Source: Vibrio sp. Isolate34
Lineage (GTDB): Bacteria > Pseudomonadota > Gammaproteobacteria > Enterobacterales > Vibrionaceae
NCBI RefSeq assembly: GCF_022397915.1
Contig: NZ_JAKEUO010000015.1
Coordinates: forward strand, 62,001 to 126,000
Length of the DNA: 64,000 nt
Direction of reading: 5' to 3'
Below, piece by piece: positions 18,557-28,960 of the stretch (position 1 is the first letter of the stretch; every line of letters starts with the position of its first letter). Made by a program: the position numbers and the translations under genes. The notes under the pieces were generated by a model. The model saw only the letters and a list, made by a program, of their open reading frames with translations, was not told where the DNA came from and searched no databases.

Positions 18557-20347
18557 ATGAGCATGTCTAAACCACTAGCTATCACAGATGTGGTACTTCG
18601 TGACGCGCACCAGTCACTATTTGCTACTCGTATGCGTATCGAAGATATGCTGCCAATTGCGGCAGAACTGGATAAAGTCGGTTACTGGTCTCTAGAGACT
18701 TGGGGCGGCGCGACGTTTGATTCGTGTATCCGTTTTCTTGGAGAGGATCCATGGGAGCGTTTGCGTGAACTGAAAAAAGCGATGCCAAACACACCAATGC
18801 AGATGCTACTGCGTGGTCAAAACCTGTTGGGTTACCGTCACTACGCGGATGATGTAGTAGAAAAATTTGTTGAACGTGCCCATAAGAATGGCATGGACGT
18901 ATTCCGTATTTTTGATGCGATGAATGACGTACGTAACTTTGAAAAAGCGGTGAAAGCAACGATTGATGTTGGCGGCCACGCTCAAGGTACCTTGTCTTAC
19001 ACAACCAGTCCGGTTCACAACTCTGATACTTGGGTTGATCTGGCTAAGCGTCTAGAGGACCTAGGTTGTCATTCACTATGTATCAAAGATATGTCAGGTT
19101 TATTAAAGCCTTATGAAGCGGAAGAGTTAATTACACGCATCAAAGCATCGTGTGATGTTCCTCTAGCGCTACATAGCCACGCGACAACGGGTCTATCGAC
19201 AGCAACAGCGGTTAAAGCCGTTGAGGCGGGTATCGATATTCTAGACACGGCTATCTCTTCAATGAGCTGTACTTACGGCCACACGCCAACTGAAACGGTT
19301 GTGGCGATGTTAGAAGGCACTGAGCGCGATACGAACCTTAAGCTTGACCAGATTGAGCCAATTGCTTCTTACTTCCGCGATGTACGTAAAAAGTACGCGC
19401 AATGGGAAGGCCAGCTAAAAGGTGTGGATTCTCGCATCTTGATCGCTCAGGTTCCTGGCGGCATGTTGACTAACATGGAAGGTCAGCTTAAAGAGCAAGG
19501 CGCAGCCGATCGTATGGACGAGGTTCTTGAAGAGATCCCACGCGTACGTAAAGAGCTTGGTTACATTCCTTTGGTAACACCAACTTCTCAAATTGTCGGT
19601 ACTCAAGCGGTTATTAACGTGCTAACGGGTGAGCGCTATAAGAGCATCACTAAAGAGATTGCAGGTCTGCTGAAAGGCGAATACGGTCAAGCACCTGCGG
19701 AAGTGGATACTGAACTGCAAGCGAAAGTTCTAGATGGTGCAGAGCCAATCACTTGTCGCCCTGCTGACTTGCTTAAGTCAGAAATGGATACGCTGACTAC
19801 GGATCTTTTAGAGAAAGCGAAATCAGAAGGTATCTCTCTAGCTGAAGATACAGTTGATGATGTCCTGACTTACGCACTCTTCCCACAAGTGGGTCTTAAG
19901 TTCCTTAAGAACCGTCGTAACCCTGAAGCATTTGAACCAGCACCAACGGCAGAAGTTGCGACTCCAGTTGCTGCAGCGCCGGCGCCTGTGTCTGGTGGCA
20001 TCGAAAGCTACAGCGTAAAGGTGGATGGTCAAGTTTACGATGTCGAGGTTGGCCCACAAGGTGAACTAACATCTGTTGCGCCATCAGCAAAAACTGCTCA
20101 AGCGGCTCAGGCTGCACCTGTAGCAGCTTCTGACGCTGAAGCGGTTCCTGCTCCATTGGCGGGTAACATCTTTAAAGTTAACGTTCAGGCGGGTGCTGAG
20201 GTTGCTGAAGGCGACGTTCTGCTTATCCTAGAAGCAATGAAGATGGAAACGGAAGTTCGTGCTGCTCGTGGTGGTATCGTTCAAGAACTGAATGTTAAAG
20301 AAGGCGATGCAGTTACTGTAGGCGCTCCACTACTAAGCTTGGCGTAA
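18557..20347 (+). CDS. oadA: Oxaloacetate decarboxylase alpha subunit (biotin carrier)
   Basis: Cytoplasmic carboxyltransferase subunit that moves CO2 from oxaloacetate to biotin. The 596-residue protein has an N-terminal HMGL-like TIM barrel starting [19 protein letters not shown] (metal and substrate site), with [11 protein letters not shown] and [21 protein letters not shown] (metal-binding histidines, about 205-225). Next comes the PYC/OADA conserved domain (about 290-460), an Ala/Pro hinge (about 465-520), and a C-terminal biotinyl domain with EAMKMETEV; the biotinylated lysine is about residue 562. A second ATG two codons in could be the start. It forms an operon with oadG and oadB. Confidence 0.97.
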   Translation: MSMSKPLAITDVVLRDAHQSLFATRMRIEDMLPIAAELDKVGYWSLETWGGATFDSCIRFLGEDPWERLRELKKAMPNTPMQMLLRGQNLLGYRHYADDVVEKFVERAHKNGMDVFRIFDAMNDVRNFEKAVKATIDVGGHAQGTLSYTTSPVHNSDTWVDLAKRLEDLGCHSLCIKDMSGLLKPYEAEELITRIKASCDVPLALHSHATTGLSTATAVKAVEAGIDILDTAISSMSCTYGHTPTETVVAMLEGTERDTNLKLDQIEPIASYFRDVRKKYAQWEGQLKGVDSRILIAQVPGGMLTNMEGQLKEQGAADRMDEVLEEIPRVRKELGYIPLVTPTSQIVGTQAVINVLTGERYKSITKEIAGLLKGEYGQAPAEVDTELQAKVLDGAEPITCRPADLLKSEMDTLTTDLLEKAKSEGISLAEDTVDDVLTYALFPQVGLKFLKNRRNPEAFEPAPTAEVATPVAAAPAPVSGGIESYSVKVDGQVYDVEVGPQGELTSVAPSAKTAQAAQAAPVAASDAEAVPAPLAGNIFKVNVQAGAEVAEGDVLLILEAMKMETEVRAARGGIVQELNVKEGDAVTVGAPLLSLA

Positions 20348-20356
20348 GGGAGTACC

Positions 20357-21487
20357 ATGGAAGGATTGATGACCTTATGGTCTGAAACAGGGATTGCGAA
20401 CTTTGAGTTCGGCCAGATCTGTATGATGTTGGTTGGTTGCTTATTGTTGTTTTTGGCAATTCGTAAAGGATTTGAACCGTTACTTCTACTACCGATTGGT
20501 TTTGGTGCTGTATTAGCAAACATTCCAAATGCTGGGTTTACTGATCCAGGTGGTTTGCTGTACTACGTTTACTACATTGGTATTGAAACGGGTATTTTCC
20601 CACTGCTGATCTTTATGGGTGTTGGTGCGATGACGGACTTCGGTGCGTTGATTGCGAACCCTAAAACGTTGTGGTTAGGGGCTGCGGCTCAGTTTGGTAT
20701 CTTCGCGACTTTATTCGGCGCGATCTTACTGAACTATGTTCCAGGCATGGAATTCTCGATGGCCGACGCTTCTTCCATTGCGATCATTGGTGGTGCCGAT
20801 GGCCCAACCGCGATTTTCTTGGCGAGTAAGCTCTCTCCTGATCTTTTAGGTGCGATTGCTGTAGCGGCGTATAGCTACATGGCATTGGTTCCTATTATTC
20901 AGCCGCCAATCATGAAAGCGTTAACGTCTCCTGAAGAGCGTAAGATTAAGATGGCTCAACTTCGTCATGTTAGCAAAGCAGAGAAGATCCTCTTCCCACT
21001 TGCTGTACTACTGATGACGATTTTGTTCCTACCTTCAGCAACGCCTCTAGTGGGTATGTTCTGTCTGGGTAACTTAATGCGTGAAGCGGGTGTGGTTGAT
21101 CGTTTATCGAAAACAGCACAAAACGAACTGATTAACGTTGTGACTATTTTCCTTGGTCTCGGTGTTGGTTCTAAGCTTCAAGCGGATACTTTCTTGAACT
21201 TAGAGACACTGGGTATTCTTGGCTTAGGTGCAGTTGCGTTCAGTATTGGTACTGCGGGTGGGGTATTGATGGCGAAGGTTCTAAACCGCTTCTCGAAAGA
21301 GGACATCAACCCATTGATTGGTGCAGCTGGCGTATCGGCGGTTCCAATGGCAGCACGTGTTGTGAACAAGGTTGGCCTTGAGGCAAACCCTCAAAACTTC
21401 TTGTTGATGCATGCGATGGGCCCGAACGTAGCAGGTGTACTTGGTAGTGCGGTTGCGGCGGGTATTCTATTAGCGCTAGTCGGTTAA
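20357..21487 (+). CDS. oadB: Oxaloacetate decarboxylase beta subunit (sodium pump)
   Basis: Integral membrane subunit that decarboxylates carboxybiotin and exports sodium. The 376-residue protein is strongly hydrophobic with about nine membrane segments. It contains the signature [19 protein letters not shown] (about 140-158), with the aspartate implicated in sodium coupling, and [14 protein letters not shown] plus [17 protein letters not shown] near the C terminus. A GGGAG box precedes ATG, nine bases after oadA. In Vibrio this pump works in anaerobic citrate or dicarboxylate metabolism and contributes to the sodium gradient; no citrate genes are adjacent here. Confidence 0.97.
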   Translation: MEGLMTLWSETGIANFEFGQICMMLVGCLLLFLAIRKGFEPLLLLPIGFGAVLANIPNAGFTDPGGLLYYVYYIGIETGIFPLLIFMGVGAMTDFGALIANPKTLWLGAAAQFGIFATLFGAILLNYVPGMEFSMADASSIAIIGGADGPTAIFLASKLSPDLLGAIAVAAYSYMALVPIIQPPIMKALTSPEERKIKMAQLRHVSKAEKILFPLAVLLMTILFLPSATPLVGMFCLGNLMREAGVVDRLSKTAQNELINVVTIFLGLGVGSKLQADTFLNLETLGILGLGAVAFSIGTAGGVLMAKVLNRFSKEDINPLIGAAGVSAVPMAARVVNKVGLEANPQNFLLMHAMGPNVAGVLGSAVAAGILLALVG

Positions 21488-21574
21488 TGGATTACTGGTC
21501 ATGTATCGTTACGTTAATTGGTCGTCAATTTACGAATGAGCGGTTAACTTAGCCTTATTAAATGGTTTATAGTC

Positions 21575-21603
21575 AAAGGGATGCTTTCGCATCCCTTTTT
21601 TTT
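21575..21603 (+). terminator. Terminator of oadGAB
   Basis: AAAGGGATGC / GCATCCCTTT stem with loop TTTC and a long T-run. Confidence 0.9.
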
Positions 21604-21656
21604 ATTAATTAGGGTGCTTGCTCACTAGGGCTTTTATCAATCAAGGAAATGTGGAA

Positions 21657-22610
21657 ATGGAAAATAAACAGATTGCGATTACTCAATTCGGCGGCGTCGA
21701 AAACCTTAGTATTCAAACCAGTGCGATTCCTGAGCCTAAGGCCGGAGAAGTGGTGGTTAAAGTTTCCTTTTCGGGCATTAATCCGATTGATGTGAAAACC
21801 CGTGCTGGCCTTGGTTGGGCAGCAGCACAAAACAAAGACAACCTTCCTTGGGTACCGGGATACGATATTTCGGGTCAAATTGTCACGCTAGGCGATCAGG
21901 CTGAACGTTTTACGGTTGGTGATAACGTGGCGGGCTTTATTGGCTTTCCACTGCAAGGTGGCGGCTACAGCCAATATGTTTGTGTTCCAGAAGCGGCGTT
22001 AAGCATGGTTCCTGATTCTGTCACCTTAGAAGCGGCAGCGGCATTACCACTTGCTAGTCAAACCGCAGCACAAGCGCTAAACAAAGCCGAAGTGAAAGAA
22101 GGCGATCGCGTGCTTATCTTAGCGGGGGCTGGCGGCGTTGGTCACCTTGCGGTTCAAATTGCAGTAGCCGCAAAAGCCGAGGTTTACACGACCTGCAGTG
22201 AAGCCAACCTTGATTACCTTGCGACGTTAGGTGCTCACGCAATTAACTATAAGTTTGCGCCAGCGTCGGAAAGAGTTTCTGATGTTGATGTGCTGATTGA
22301 TTTGGTCGGTGGCGATACCGCGCTTGATGCATTGAAGTGCCTGAAAGACGGCGCAAGAGTAGTGACAGTGCCAACTTTGTCTGCTGAATTGATCTGTGAG
22401 AAAGCCACACTACTAGGTTTTACCGCATCAGGCATGTTGGTTGAGCCAAACCCTGAGCAAATGGACACCATGCTTTATATGGTGAGTGTTGGATTACTTA
22501 AAACAGAAATTCAAGGCATCTACCAACTGGATGAAGCACAGTCGGCGCATCTACAGGTTGAAACCGGACACACCAGAGGCAAGGTACTGCTTAAAATGCA
22601 AGAAGGTTGA
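21657..22610 (+). CDS. NADPH:quinone reductase-like zinc-independent dehydrogenase (MDR family)
   Basis: Medium-chain dehydrogenase/reductase of the quinone-oxidoreductase branch; the substrate is unknown. The 317-residue product begins MENKQIAITQFGGVENLS. It has the GroES-like N domain with SGINPIDVKTRAG and PWVPGYDISGQIV (about 40-80) and the Rossmann domain with AAALPLASQTAAQAL and the nucleotide motif LILAGAGGVGHLAVQIA (about 145-161). The catalytic zinc cysteine is absent, so it is expected to be an NAD(P)H reductase. The ATG at 21657 has a GGAAATG context; an upstream start at 21618 is less likely. It may be co-transcribed with the next gene. Confidence 0.85.
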   Translation: MENKQIAITQFGGVENLSIQTSAIPEPKAGEVVVKVSFSGINPIDVKTRAGLGWAAAQNKDNLPWVPGYDISGQIVTLGDQAERFTVGDNVAGFIGFPLQGGGYSQYVCVPEAALSMVPDSVTLEAAAALPLASQTAAQALNKAEVKEGDRVLILAGAGGVGHLAVQIAVAAKAEVYTTCSEANLDYLATLGAHAINYKFAPASERVSDVDVLIDLVGGDTALDALKCLKDGARVVTVPTLSAELICEKATLLGFTASGMLVEPNPEQMDTMLYMVSVGLLKTEIQGIYQLDEAQSAHLQVETGHTRGKVLLKMQEG

Positions 22611-22616
22611 TAGGCA

Positions 22617-23078
22617 GTGCTAGAATTCTTTAACTCCCTTTTTGAAAACATAGCGCTGTGGTTCTCTGACTCGGCGCTTTGGGTACTCTTCATCAGTGGC
22701 TTCTTAAGTGCCACGTTATTGCCCGGCGGTTCAGAAGCCAGTCTTGTTGCCGCATTGAGCTTAGATCAATTCTCAACATCGTCGATTATTCTCATAGCGA
22801 CACTTGGTAACACCTTAGGTGGTCTTACTAACTATTGGATTGGTTTGTGGTTGCCTAATCGAACTCAATCTGAAAAGCATGGTCATAAGGCTATGGCTTG
22901 GCTGAGCCGTTATGGTTACTGGACACTGTTATTCAGTTGGTTGCCCGTTATTGGTGACCCTTTGTGTCTCGCGGCGGGTTGGCTAAGAATGAAATTTATC
23001 CCTAGCGTTATTTTGATAGCGATTGGCAAAGCCGCTCGCTACAGCTTACTTGCTGCTATCTACTTCGGTTTTTTCTAA
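22617..23078 (+). CDS. yqaA: YqaA family membrane protein (SNARE-associated/DedA-like)
   Basis: 153-residue integral membrane protein of unknown function. It has four hydrophobic segments, the family block SGFLSATLLPGGSEASLVAAL (about 25-45), TLGNTLGGLTNYWIGLW (about 63-79), and SWLPVIGDPLCLAAGWLRM (about 101-119). The GDP-CLAAG pattern is shared with the VTT/DedA superfamily. It starts with GTG seven bases after the previous stop, following an AAGAAGG box. It is ten bases upstream of the M16 protease gene, so co-transcription is likely. Confidence 0.85.
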   Translation: MLEFFNSLFENIALWFSDSALWVLFISGFLSATLLPGGSEASLVAALSLDQFSTSSIILIATLGNTLGGLTNYWIGLWLPNRTQSEKHGHKAMAWLSRYGYWTLLFSWLPVIGDPLCLAAGWLRMKFIPSVILIAIGKAARYSLLAAIYFGFF

Positions 23079-23087
23079 GGAGAACCT

Positions 23088-25946
23088 ATGAAAAAGGTTT
23101 TACTTGGTACATTTTCTCTTATCGCCATCGCAGGCTGTTCTTATAATGTACCTAGCTCAACATCCTTCTTTTCCTCATTGCCAGAAGGCGTCACTCTAGT
23201 CGAAGAGGTGAAGCCTTCTAAAGACAAAGTGGTGATCCCTTACACCAAATACCAGCTTGAAAACGGCCTGACAGTGATTCTTTCCCCGGATGATTCTGAT
23301 CCTCTTGTGCATGTTGATGTGACCTATCACGTAGGTTCTGCTCGTGAAGAGATAGGTAAATCGGGCTTTGCTCACTTCTTCGAACACATGATGTTCCAAG
23401 GTTCTGAGAACGTTGGTGACCAGCAGCACTTTAAGATCATTACAGAGGCTGGTGGCTCGTTAAACGGCACCACTAACCGTGATCGCACTAACTACTTTGA
23501 AACCGTTCCATCTAACCAACTTGAGAAAATGTTGTGGTTAGAATCAGACCGAATGGGTTTCTTATTGGATGCGGTTTCTCAGAAGAAATTCGAAGTTCAA
23601 AGAGGCACGGTTAAAAACGAACGTGCTCAAAGTTATGAAAACCGCCCTTATGGCTTGATGTGGGAACGCATGGGTGAAGCGCTTTACCCTGAAGGTCATC
23701 CTTACTCATGGCAACCAATCGGTTATGTGGAAGATCTAGACCGTGTCGATGTGAATGACTTGAAGGCGTTCTTCCTGCGTTGGTACGGCCCAAATAATGC
23801 GGTACTAACTATCGGTGGTGATATCGACGTTGATGACACGCTAGAGTGGATTAACAAGTACTTTGGTCCAATCCCTCAAGGCCCAGAAGTTAAGGCTGCA
23901 GAGAAGCAACCAGCCGTGCTAACAGAAGATAAGTACATTACGTTAGAAGATAATATTCGTCAGCCGATGGTGCTTGTGGGTTGGCCAACAACATATCGCG
24001 GTGAAGAGACACAAGCTTCACTGAATGCACTGTCCAATGTATTGGGTTCAGGCACTAACAGCTACCTGTATCAAAACCTTGTAAAAACACAGAAAGCAGT
24101 CAGTGCGGGATCTTTCCATGACTGTGCTGAGCTCGCTTGTACCATGTATGTGTATGCGATGGGTAACTCAGGTGAAAAAGGTGATTTGACGGTTCTTAAT
24201 AAAGAATTGATGGATACCCTAGAGCAATTCTCGAAAGAGGGTGTTGAACAAGAGCGTCTAGACCAGATCACCGGTATGGCAGAAGCGGATGCGGTTTTCG
24301 CACTGCAAAGTGTTAAAGGCAAGGTGTCACAACTTGCATCTAACCAAACCTTCTACGGTCAGCCAGATCGCATTGAGTCTCAGCTGGATCAAATCCGTGC
24401 CGTCACGCCTGAAAGCGTGAGTAAGGCCTACCAAGATTTCATCGAAGGTAAGCATAAGGTGACTTTGAGTGTGGTTCCGAAAAAACAGCTTGATTTAGCC
24501 GTTCGAGAAGCAACATTTACCACGCCACCACGTACTTTGCCTGAATACAGTAAAGTAACGGAAGACCAACTGAACTTCAGAAGAGCAACTGACACCTTTG
24601 ATCGAAGTGTGATGCCTGAGGTGACCTTTGGTGTCGAAGCGACAATGCCAGAGCTGTATCGCATGCACTTTGCAAACGGCACCGATTTGATTGGTACCGT
24701 GACCAGTGAAACGCCGACCGTACAGCTACAGATTCAACTTCCAGCCGGCGAGCGTTATGTCCGTAAAGGTCAAGAAGGCTTAGCGAACCTAACCGCTTCG
24801 ATGATGGAAGAAGGTTCGACAAAACGAACAGTTGAAGAGTTACAAGCGACACTAGATAAGCTTGGTAGTAGTGTGAGCATCAGTGCGGGCAGTTACACCA
24901 CGGATATTTCAGTTTCTACGCTAGAGAAGAATCTGCCTCAAACCTTAGCGATCGTGCAAGAGGTTCTGTTTGAGCCTAAGTTTGATGAGCAAGACTTTGA
25001 GCGTGTTAAGAAACAGATGTTAGAAGGCGTTGTGTATCAGCACCAACAACCTAGCTGGATGGCGTCTCAAGCAACCCGCGAGGTGCTGTTTGGCGACACT
25101 GTTTTTGCTCGAGCAAGCGACGGTACTAAAGCATCTCTATCGAAACTCACTCTAGACGATGTGAAAAAATTCTATGACCAACACTACACACCTGAAGGTG
25201 CCAATATTGTTGTTGTGGGAGACATCTCGAAGAAAGAAATTGGAAAACAGCTACAATTCTTTGAAGAGTGGCAAGGCGATGCAGCCCCATTAACGCGCCC
25301 ACAGATCGTCAAAGAGCTTTCAGGTCAGCATTTGTACTTGGTCGACAAACCGGGTGCACCGCAAAGTATTGTTCGCTTGGTGCGTAAAGGCCTGCCGTTT
25401 GATGCAACAGGTGAACTGTATTTGAGTCAACTGGCTAACTTTAACCTAGCGGGTAACTTCAATAGCCGTATCAACCAGAATCTACGTGAAGATAAAGCCT
25501 ACACTTACGGTGCAAGTGGTTACTTTGCGAGCACTCGTGAAACGGGCGCGGTGGTATTCAGTGCACAGGTAAGAGCGAATGCGACGGTTCCATCGATTCA
25601 AGAGTTCATTAATGAGCTGAACGAGTTCAGTCAAAGTGGATTGACTGACGAAGAGGTGAAATTTATGCGCCTCGCCGTCGGTCAACAAGATGCGCTTAAA
25701 TACGAAACGCCAAGTCAAAAGGCTGGGTTGCTGAGTAATATTGTCGCATTGAGCCTTGATGAAGATTATCTACAACAGCGCAATCAGATAGTTGAAACGG
25801 TTTCAAAAGAGACCTTAAACGAGCTATCGAAGAAATGGTTCGACCCGAATGATTATCAAATAATCGTTGTTGGTGACGCGACTTCGCTTCGCCCACAATT
25901 AGAAAAGTTAGATATTCCAATAGAAGAGCTTGAAATCATTCGTTAG
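23088..25946 (+). CDS. M16 (insulinase/pitrilysin) family zinc metalloprotease, lipoprotein
   Basis: 952-residue predicted periplasmic or outer-membrane protease. It has a lipoprotein signal with lipobox ending IAGC (cysteine 17). The first M16 module carries the inverted zinc motif HFFEH (residues 96-100) with the distal glutamate in VKNERAQSYENRP. The second, non-catalytic half covers about 515-952 and includes a second M16C-like domain. Family members with two fused halves degrade peptides in the envelope. The exact substrate is unknown. Neighbours yqaA upstream and gshA downstream give no functional hint. Confidence 0.9.
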   Translation: MKKVLLGTFSLIAIAGCSYNVPSSTSFFSSLPEGVTLVEEVKPSKDKVVIPYTKYQLENGLTVILSPDDSDPLVHVDVTYHVGSAREEIGKSGFAHFFEHMMFQGSENVGDQQHFKIITEAGGSLNGTTNRDRTNYFETVPSNQLEKMLWLESDRMGFLLDAVSQKKFEVQRGTVKNERAQSYENRPYGLMWERMGEALYPEGHPYSWQPIGYVEDLDRVDVNDLKAFFLRWYGPNNAVLTIGGDIDVDDTLEWINKYFGPIPQGPEVKAAEKQPAVLTEDKYITLEDNIRQPMVLVGWPTTYRGEETQASLNALSNVLGSGTNSYLYQNLVKTQKAVSAGSFHDCAELACTMYVYAMGNSGEKGDLTVLNKELMDTLEQFSKEGVEQERLDQITGMAEADAVFALQSVKGKVSQLASNQTFYGQPDRIESQLDQIRAVTPESVSKAYQDFIEGKHKVTLSVVPKKQLDLAVREATFTTPPRTLPEYSKVTEDQLNFRRATDTFDRSVMPEVTFGVEATMPELYRMHFANGTDLIGTVTSETPTVQLQIQLPAGERYVRKGQEGLANLTASMMEEGSTKRTVEELQATLDKLGSSVSISAGSYTTDISVSTLEKNLPQTLAIVQEVLFEPKFDEQDFERVKKQMLEGVVYQHQQPSWMASQATREVLFGDTVFARASDGTKASLSKLTLDDVKKFYDQHYTPEGANIVVVGDISKKEIGKQLQFFEEWQGDAAPLTRPQIVKELSGQHLYLVDKPGAPQSIVRLVRKGLPFDATGELYLSQLANFNLAGNFNSRINQNLREDKAYTYGASGYFASTRETGAVVFSAQVRANATVPSIQEFINELNEFSQSGLTDEEVKFMRLAVGQQDALKYETPSQKAGLLSNIVALSLDEDYLQQRNQIVETVSKETLNELSKKWFDPNDYQIIVVGDATSLRPQLEKLDIPIEELEIIR

Positions 25947-26045
25947 AGTACACATTAAAGGGGGATGGAAAAGACTCTATTTTTCTCCTCCGACCTAATT
26001 TATGATAGTTCTAATCAGAACGATATAAGATAAGTGAACTGAATT

Positions 26046-27614
26046 TTGACTGATTTTGCTGCGCGACTAAAGCAAGTTGCAACCAACCCTAAGACCTTCT
26101 CTCAATTTGGTCGTGGTGTTGAAAGGGAAACGTTACGCTACACGGAAGATGGGCATCTTGCGACTGGGCCGCACCCAAAGGCTTTGGGATCTGCGTTGAT
26201 GAACGGATGGGTAACGACCGATTTTTCTGAGTCGCTACTGGAATTTATCACGCCTGTTTCTAATGACGTTCCGACGCTTTTGAATCAGTTGTCTGATATC
26301 CATCACTTCACGCAAACTAAGTTAGATGGCGAAAAGCTATGGCCGCTCTCTATGCCTTGTTACGTTGGCAGTGAAGATTACATCCAGCTAGCGCAATACG
26401 GAACCTCTAACAACGGTAAAATGAAGACGCTATATCGTGAAGGCCTTAAGCGCCGTTACGGTAGCTTAATGCAGATTATTTCAGGTGTTCACTTCAACTT
26501 CTCATTCCCAGAAAGCTTTTGGGATAGCCTGTTTGGAGAGCAATCAGAAGAAGCGCGTTGTGAAGCTAAGTCAGATGCTTACTTTGGCTTGATCCGTAAC
26601 TACTACCGCTTTGGTTGGTTAATTCCTTATTTCTTCGGTGCTTCACCTGCACTGTGTTCTTCTTTCATTAAAGGAAGAGAAACCAACCTACCTTTCGAAA
26701 AGGTTGGTGAGACACTGTATTTGCCAAAAGCAACGGCACTGCGCCTGAGTGATCTTGGTTACACGAACAGTGCGCAAAGTGTATTGAAGATTGGCTTCAA
26801 CAGCCTAGGTCAGTACCTTGAAGGTTTGAATCAAGCGATTCGTACGCCATCAGAAGAATTCGCCGAAATCGGGACTAAGGTTGATGGTGAATACCGTCAG
26901 CTAAACAGCAACGTACTGCAAATTGAGAATGAGCTTTACGCTCCAATCCGTCCTAAGCGTGTTGCGAAAAGTGGTGAGAAGCCATCTGAAGCGTTGGCTC
27001 GCGGCGGCGTTGAATACATCGAGGTTCGTTCTCTAGATGTAAACCCATTCAGCTCAATCGGTATTACTGAACAGCAAGTTCGCTTCTTGGATCTATTCCT
27101 AACGTGGAGTGTATTAACAGACTCTGCTGAGATGGATAACTGCGAACTTGAATGCTGGCGCGATAACTGGAACAAGGTGATCTTAGAAGGTCGTCAGGTT
27201 GGCTTAGAGCTACAAATTGGTTGTCATGGCGAGCGCTTGTCTCTGCAAGATTGGGCGAAGCGTGTATTTAAAGATCTACGCTCTATCGCTGAAATGATGG
27301 ACGCAGAACAAGGCGGTCGTGCATACCAAGAAACATGCGATACGCTTGAAGCTTGGATTGATAACCCAGAGCTAACGATTTCTGGCCAGTTGCTAGAAGA
27401 AACCAAAAAATTGGGTGGCTTAGGTAAAGTGGGTTGCGCGTTAGGTAAAACGTACGCTCAACAACATAAAGCGCACCAATATAAAGTTTACTCAGCTGAA
27501 TTGATGGAAGCGGAAGTTCAACGCTCTGTGATTGCTCAGCAACAAAGTGAAGAAGCAAGCACTCAAGATTTTGATAGCTTCTTAGCGGATTATTTTTCGT
27601 ATTTAAAAGCATAG
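26046..27614 (+). CDS. gshA: Glutamate--cysteine ligase
   Basis: ATP-dependent ligation of glutamate and cysteine, the first and rate-limiting step of glutathione synthesis. The 522-residue protein is of the proteobacterial type 1 family. Blocks include [29 protein letters not shown] (about 20-48, split by active-site glutamates), [24 protein letters not shown], and [12 protein letters not shown]. The start codon is TTG at 26046, with no strong Shine-Dalgarno box, suggesting modest translation. The gene order gshA, transglycosylase-like lipoprotein, luxS is a Vibrio arrangement that places a cysteine-using enzyme near the activated-methyl cycle. Confidence 0.96.
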   Translation: MTDFAARLKQVATNPKTFSQFGRGVERETLRYTEDGHLATGPHPKALGSALMNGWVTTDFSESLLEFITPVSNDVPTLLNQLSDIHHFTQTKLDGEKLWPLSMPCYVGSEDYIQLAQYGTSNNGKMKTLYREGLKRRYGSLMQIISGVHFNFSFPESFWDSLFGEQSEEARCEAKSDAYFGLIRNYYRFGWLIPYFFGASPALCSSFIKGRETNLPFEKVGETLYLPKATALRLSDLGYTNSAQSVLKIGFNSLGQYLEGLNQAIRTPSEEFAEIGTKVDGEYRQLNSNVLQIENELYAPIRPKRVAKSGEKPSEALARGGVEYIEVRSLDVNPFSSIGITEQQVRFLDLFLTWSVLTDSAEMDNCELECWRDNWNKVILEGRQVGLELQIGCHGERLSLQDWAKRVFKDLRSIAEMMDAEQGGRAYQETCDTLEAWIDNPELTISGQLLEETKKLGGLGKVGCALGKTYAQQHKAHQYKVYSAELMEAEVQRSVIAQQQSEEASTQDFDSFLADYFSYLKA

Positions 27615-27621
27615 CGAGACT

Positions 27622-28275
27622 TTGGTGGAAAGGAAGCAAGACTTATCAGGTCAGCCAACCCGTGTGAGTGGTAAATGGTTACCTGTAGTGACTGTGGGTG
27701 TTGTCTCTAGCCTATTGGTTGGGTGTGCAACGCCACCGCCTAAACAGCAAGATAATTTGTGTAGTATCTTCAGAGAGCATCCATCTTGGTATGAAGATGC
27801 ACTTGATATGCAAGAGGAGTGGGGCACGCCGATTAACGTAGCGATGGCTTTTGTGAAACAAGAGAGTAGCTTTCGTCATGATGCGCGCCCACCCAAAGAT
27901 TACATTCTTGGCTTTATTCCGTGGGGACGCGTCAGCAGTGCCTACGGCTATGCGCAAGCTCAAGACCCTGCTTGGGAAGACTTCCAAAAAGCGACCAATA
28001 ACGGTGGTTCAAGAACCAACTTCGATGATGCGTTGATGTTTATTGGTTGGTATACCAGTGAGACACGTCGTCAGCTGGGTATCTCGCTATGGGACCCTTA
28101 TAACCAATACCTGGCTTATCATGAAGGCCGTGGTGGTTATAAGCGTAAGTCATACAACAGTAAGCCATCGCTAATTAAGGTGGCTCGCAAAGTCGAACAA
28201 CAAGCAAAAGATTATGGATGGCAGCTGAAACAGTGCCGCAAAGAACTAGAAGACAATCGAAGCTGGTTTTTCTAA
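27622..28275 (+). CDS. Transglycosylase SLT-like lipoprotein
   Basis: Putative envelope lipoprotein related to lytic transglycosylases (SLT fold). The reading frame starts at TTG 27622. A hydrophobic segment ends SSLLVGCATPP, a plausible lipobox with cysteine near residue 35. The domain (about 60-200) includes AMAFVKQESSFRHDARPP, matching the catalytic-glutamate ES signature, then AYGYAQAQDP and YLAYHEGRGGY, typical of the GYAQ and Y-HEG motifs. The start is uncertain: GTG at 27625 or 27664 would give a shorter, more usual signal peptide. It lies between gshA and luxS, with no clear functional link to them. Confidence 0.8.
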   Translation: MVERKQDLSGQPTRVSGKWLPVVTVGVVSSLLVGCATPPPKQQDNLCSIFREHPSWYEDALDMQEEWGTPINVAMAFVKQESSFRHDARPPKDYILGFIPWGRVSSAYGYAQAQDPAWEDFQKATNNGGSRTNFDDALMFIGWYTSETRRQLGISLWDPYNQYLAYHEGRGGYKRKSYNSKPSLIKVARKVEQQAKDYGWQLKQCRKELEDNRSWFF

Positions 28276-28299
28276 AGCCAGCCGTCACGGAGAAGAGCA

Positions 28300-28818
28300 A
28301 TGCCTTTATTAGATAGTTTCACTGTTGATCACACACGCATGAACGCACCTGCAGTTCGTGTTGCTAAAACAATGCAAACCCCAAAAGGGGATACCATCAC
28401 TGTGTTTGACCTGCGTTTCACTGCGCCAAACAAAGACATCCTATCTGAGAAAGGTATCCATACTCTTGAGCATCTATACGCTGGTTTTATGCGTAATCAA
28501 CTGAACGGTTCAGATGTAGAGATCATCGATATTTCACCAATGGGTTGTCGTACTGGTTTCTACATGAGCCTAATTGGTACGCCTACAGAGCAACAAGTGG
28601 CTGACGGTTGGTTGGCTGCTATGAAAGATGTACTGAAAGTTGAGAACCAGAATAAGATCCCTGAGCTGAACGAATACCAATGTGGTACAGCGGCAATGCA
28701 CTCTTTGGATGAAGCGAAAGAGATCGCGAATGCAATCATCGCTGCAGGTATCTCTGTAAACAAGAATGATGAACTGGCACTGCCAGAGTCGATGCTTAAA
28801 GAGCTTAAAATCGACTAG
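28300..28818 (+). CDS. luxS: S-ribosylhomocysteine lyase (autoinducer-2 synthase)
   Basis: Cleaves S-ribosylhomocysteine to homocysteine and DPD, the precursor of the signal AI-2, and recycles S-adenosylhomocysteine. The 172-residue protein has the metal-binding HTLEH motif (His54, Glu57, His58), the catalytic cysteine in [10 protein letters not shown] (Cys83) and the third metal ligand in [10 protein letters not shown] (Cys128). A GGAGAAGAG box precedes ATG. In vibrios AI-2 feeds the LuxPQ-LuxO-Qrr cascade, whose output is the HapR/LuxR-type regulator encoded at 51084-51689 in this same window. Confidence 0.98.
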   Translation: MPLLDSFTVDHTRMNAPAVRVAKTMQTPKGDTITVFDLRFTAPNKDILSEKGIHTLEHLYAGFMRNQLNGSDVEIIDISPMGCRTGFYMSLIGTPTEQQVADGWLAAMKDVLKVENQNKIPELNEYQCGTAAMHSLDEAKEIANAIIAAGISVNKNDELALPESMLKELKID

Positions 28819-28873
28819 TCATTTTTAGTTCACATTGAATACGCTTCACTCTAGACTGAGCGAGCTAGATACT

Positions 28874-28910
28874 AAAAGGCCCGATTCAATGAATCGGGCC
28901 TTTTGTTTTT
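28874..28910 (+). terminator. Terminator of luxS
   Basis: 14-bp perfect stem AAAAGGCCCGATTC / GAATCGGGCCTTTT, 3-base loop, then GTTTTT. Confidence 0.92.
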
Positions 28911-28960
28911 ATCGCATGTGAGCTTGTGTGTGCTCATTTAGCTATTAAAGCAAGCCATAT

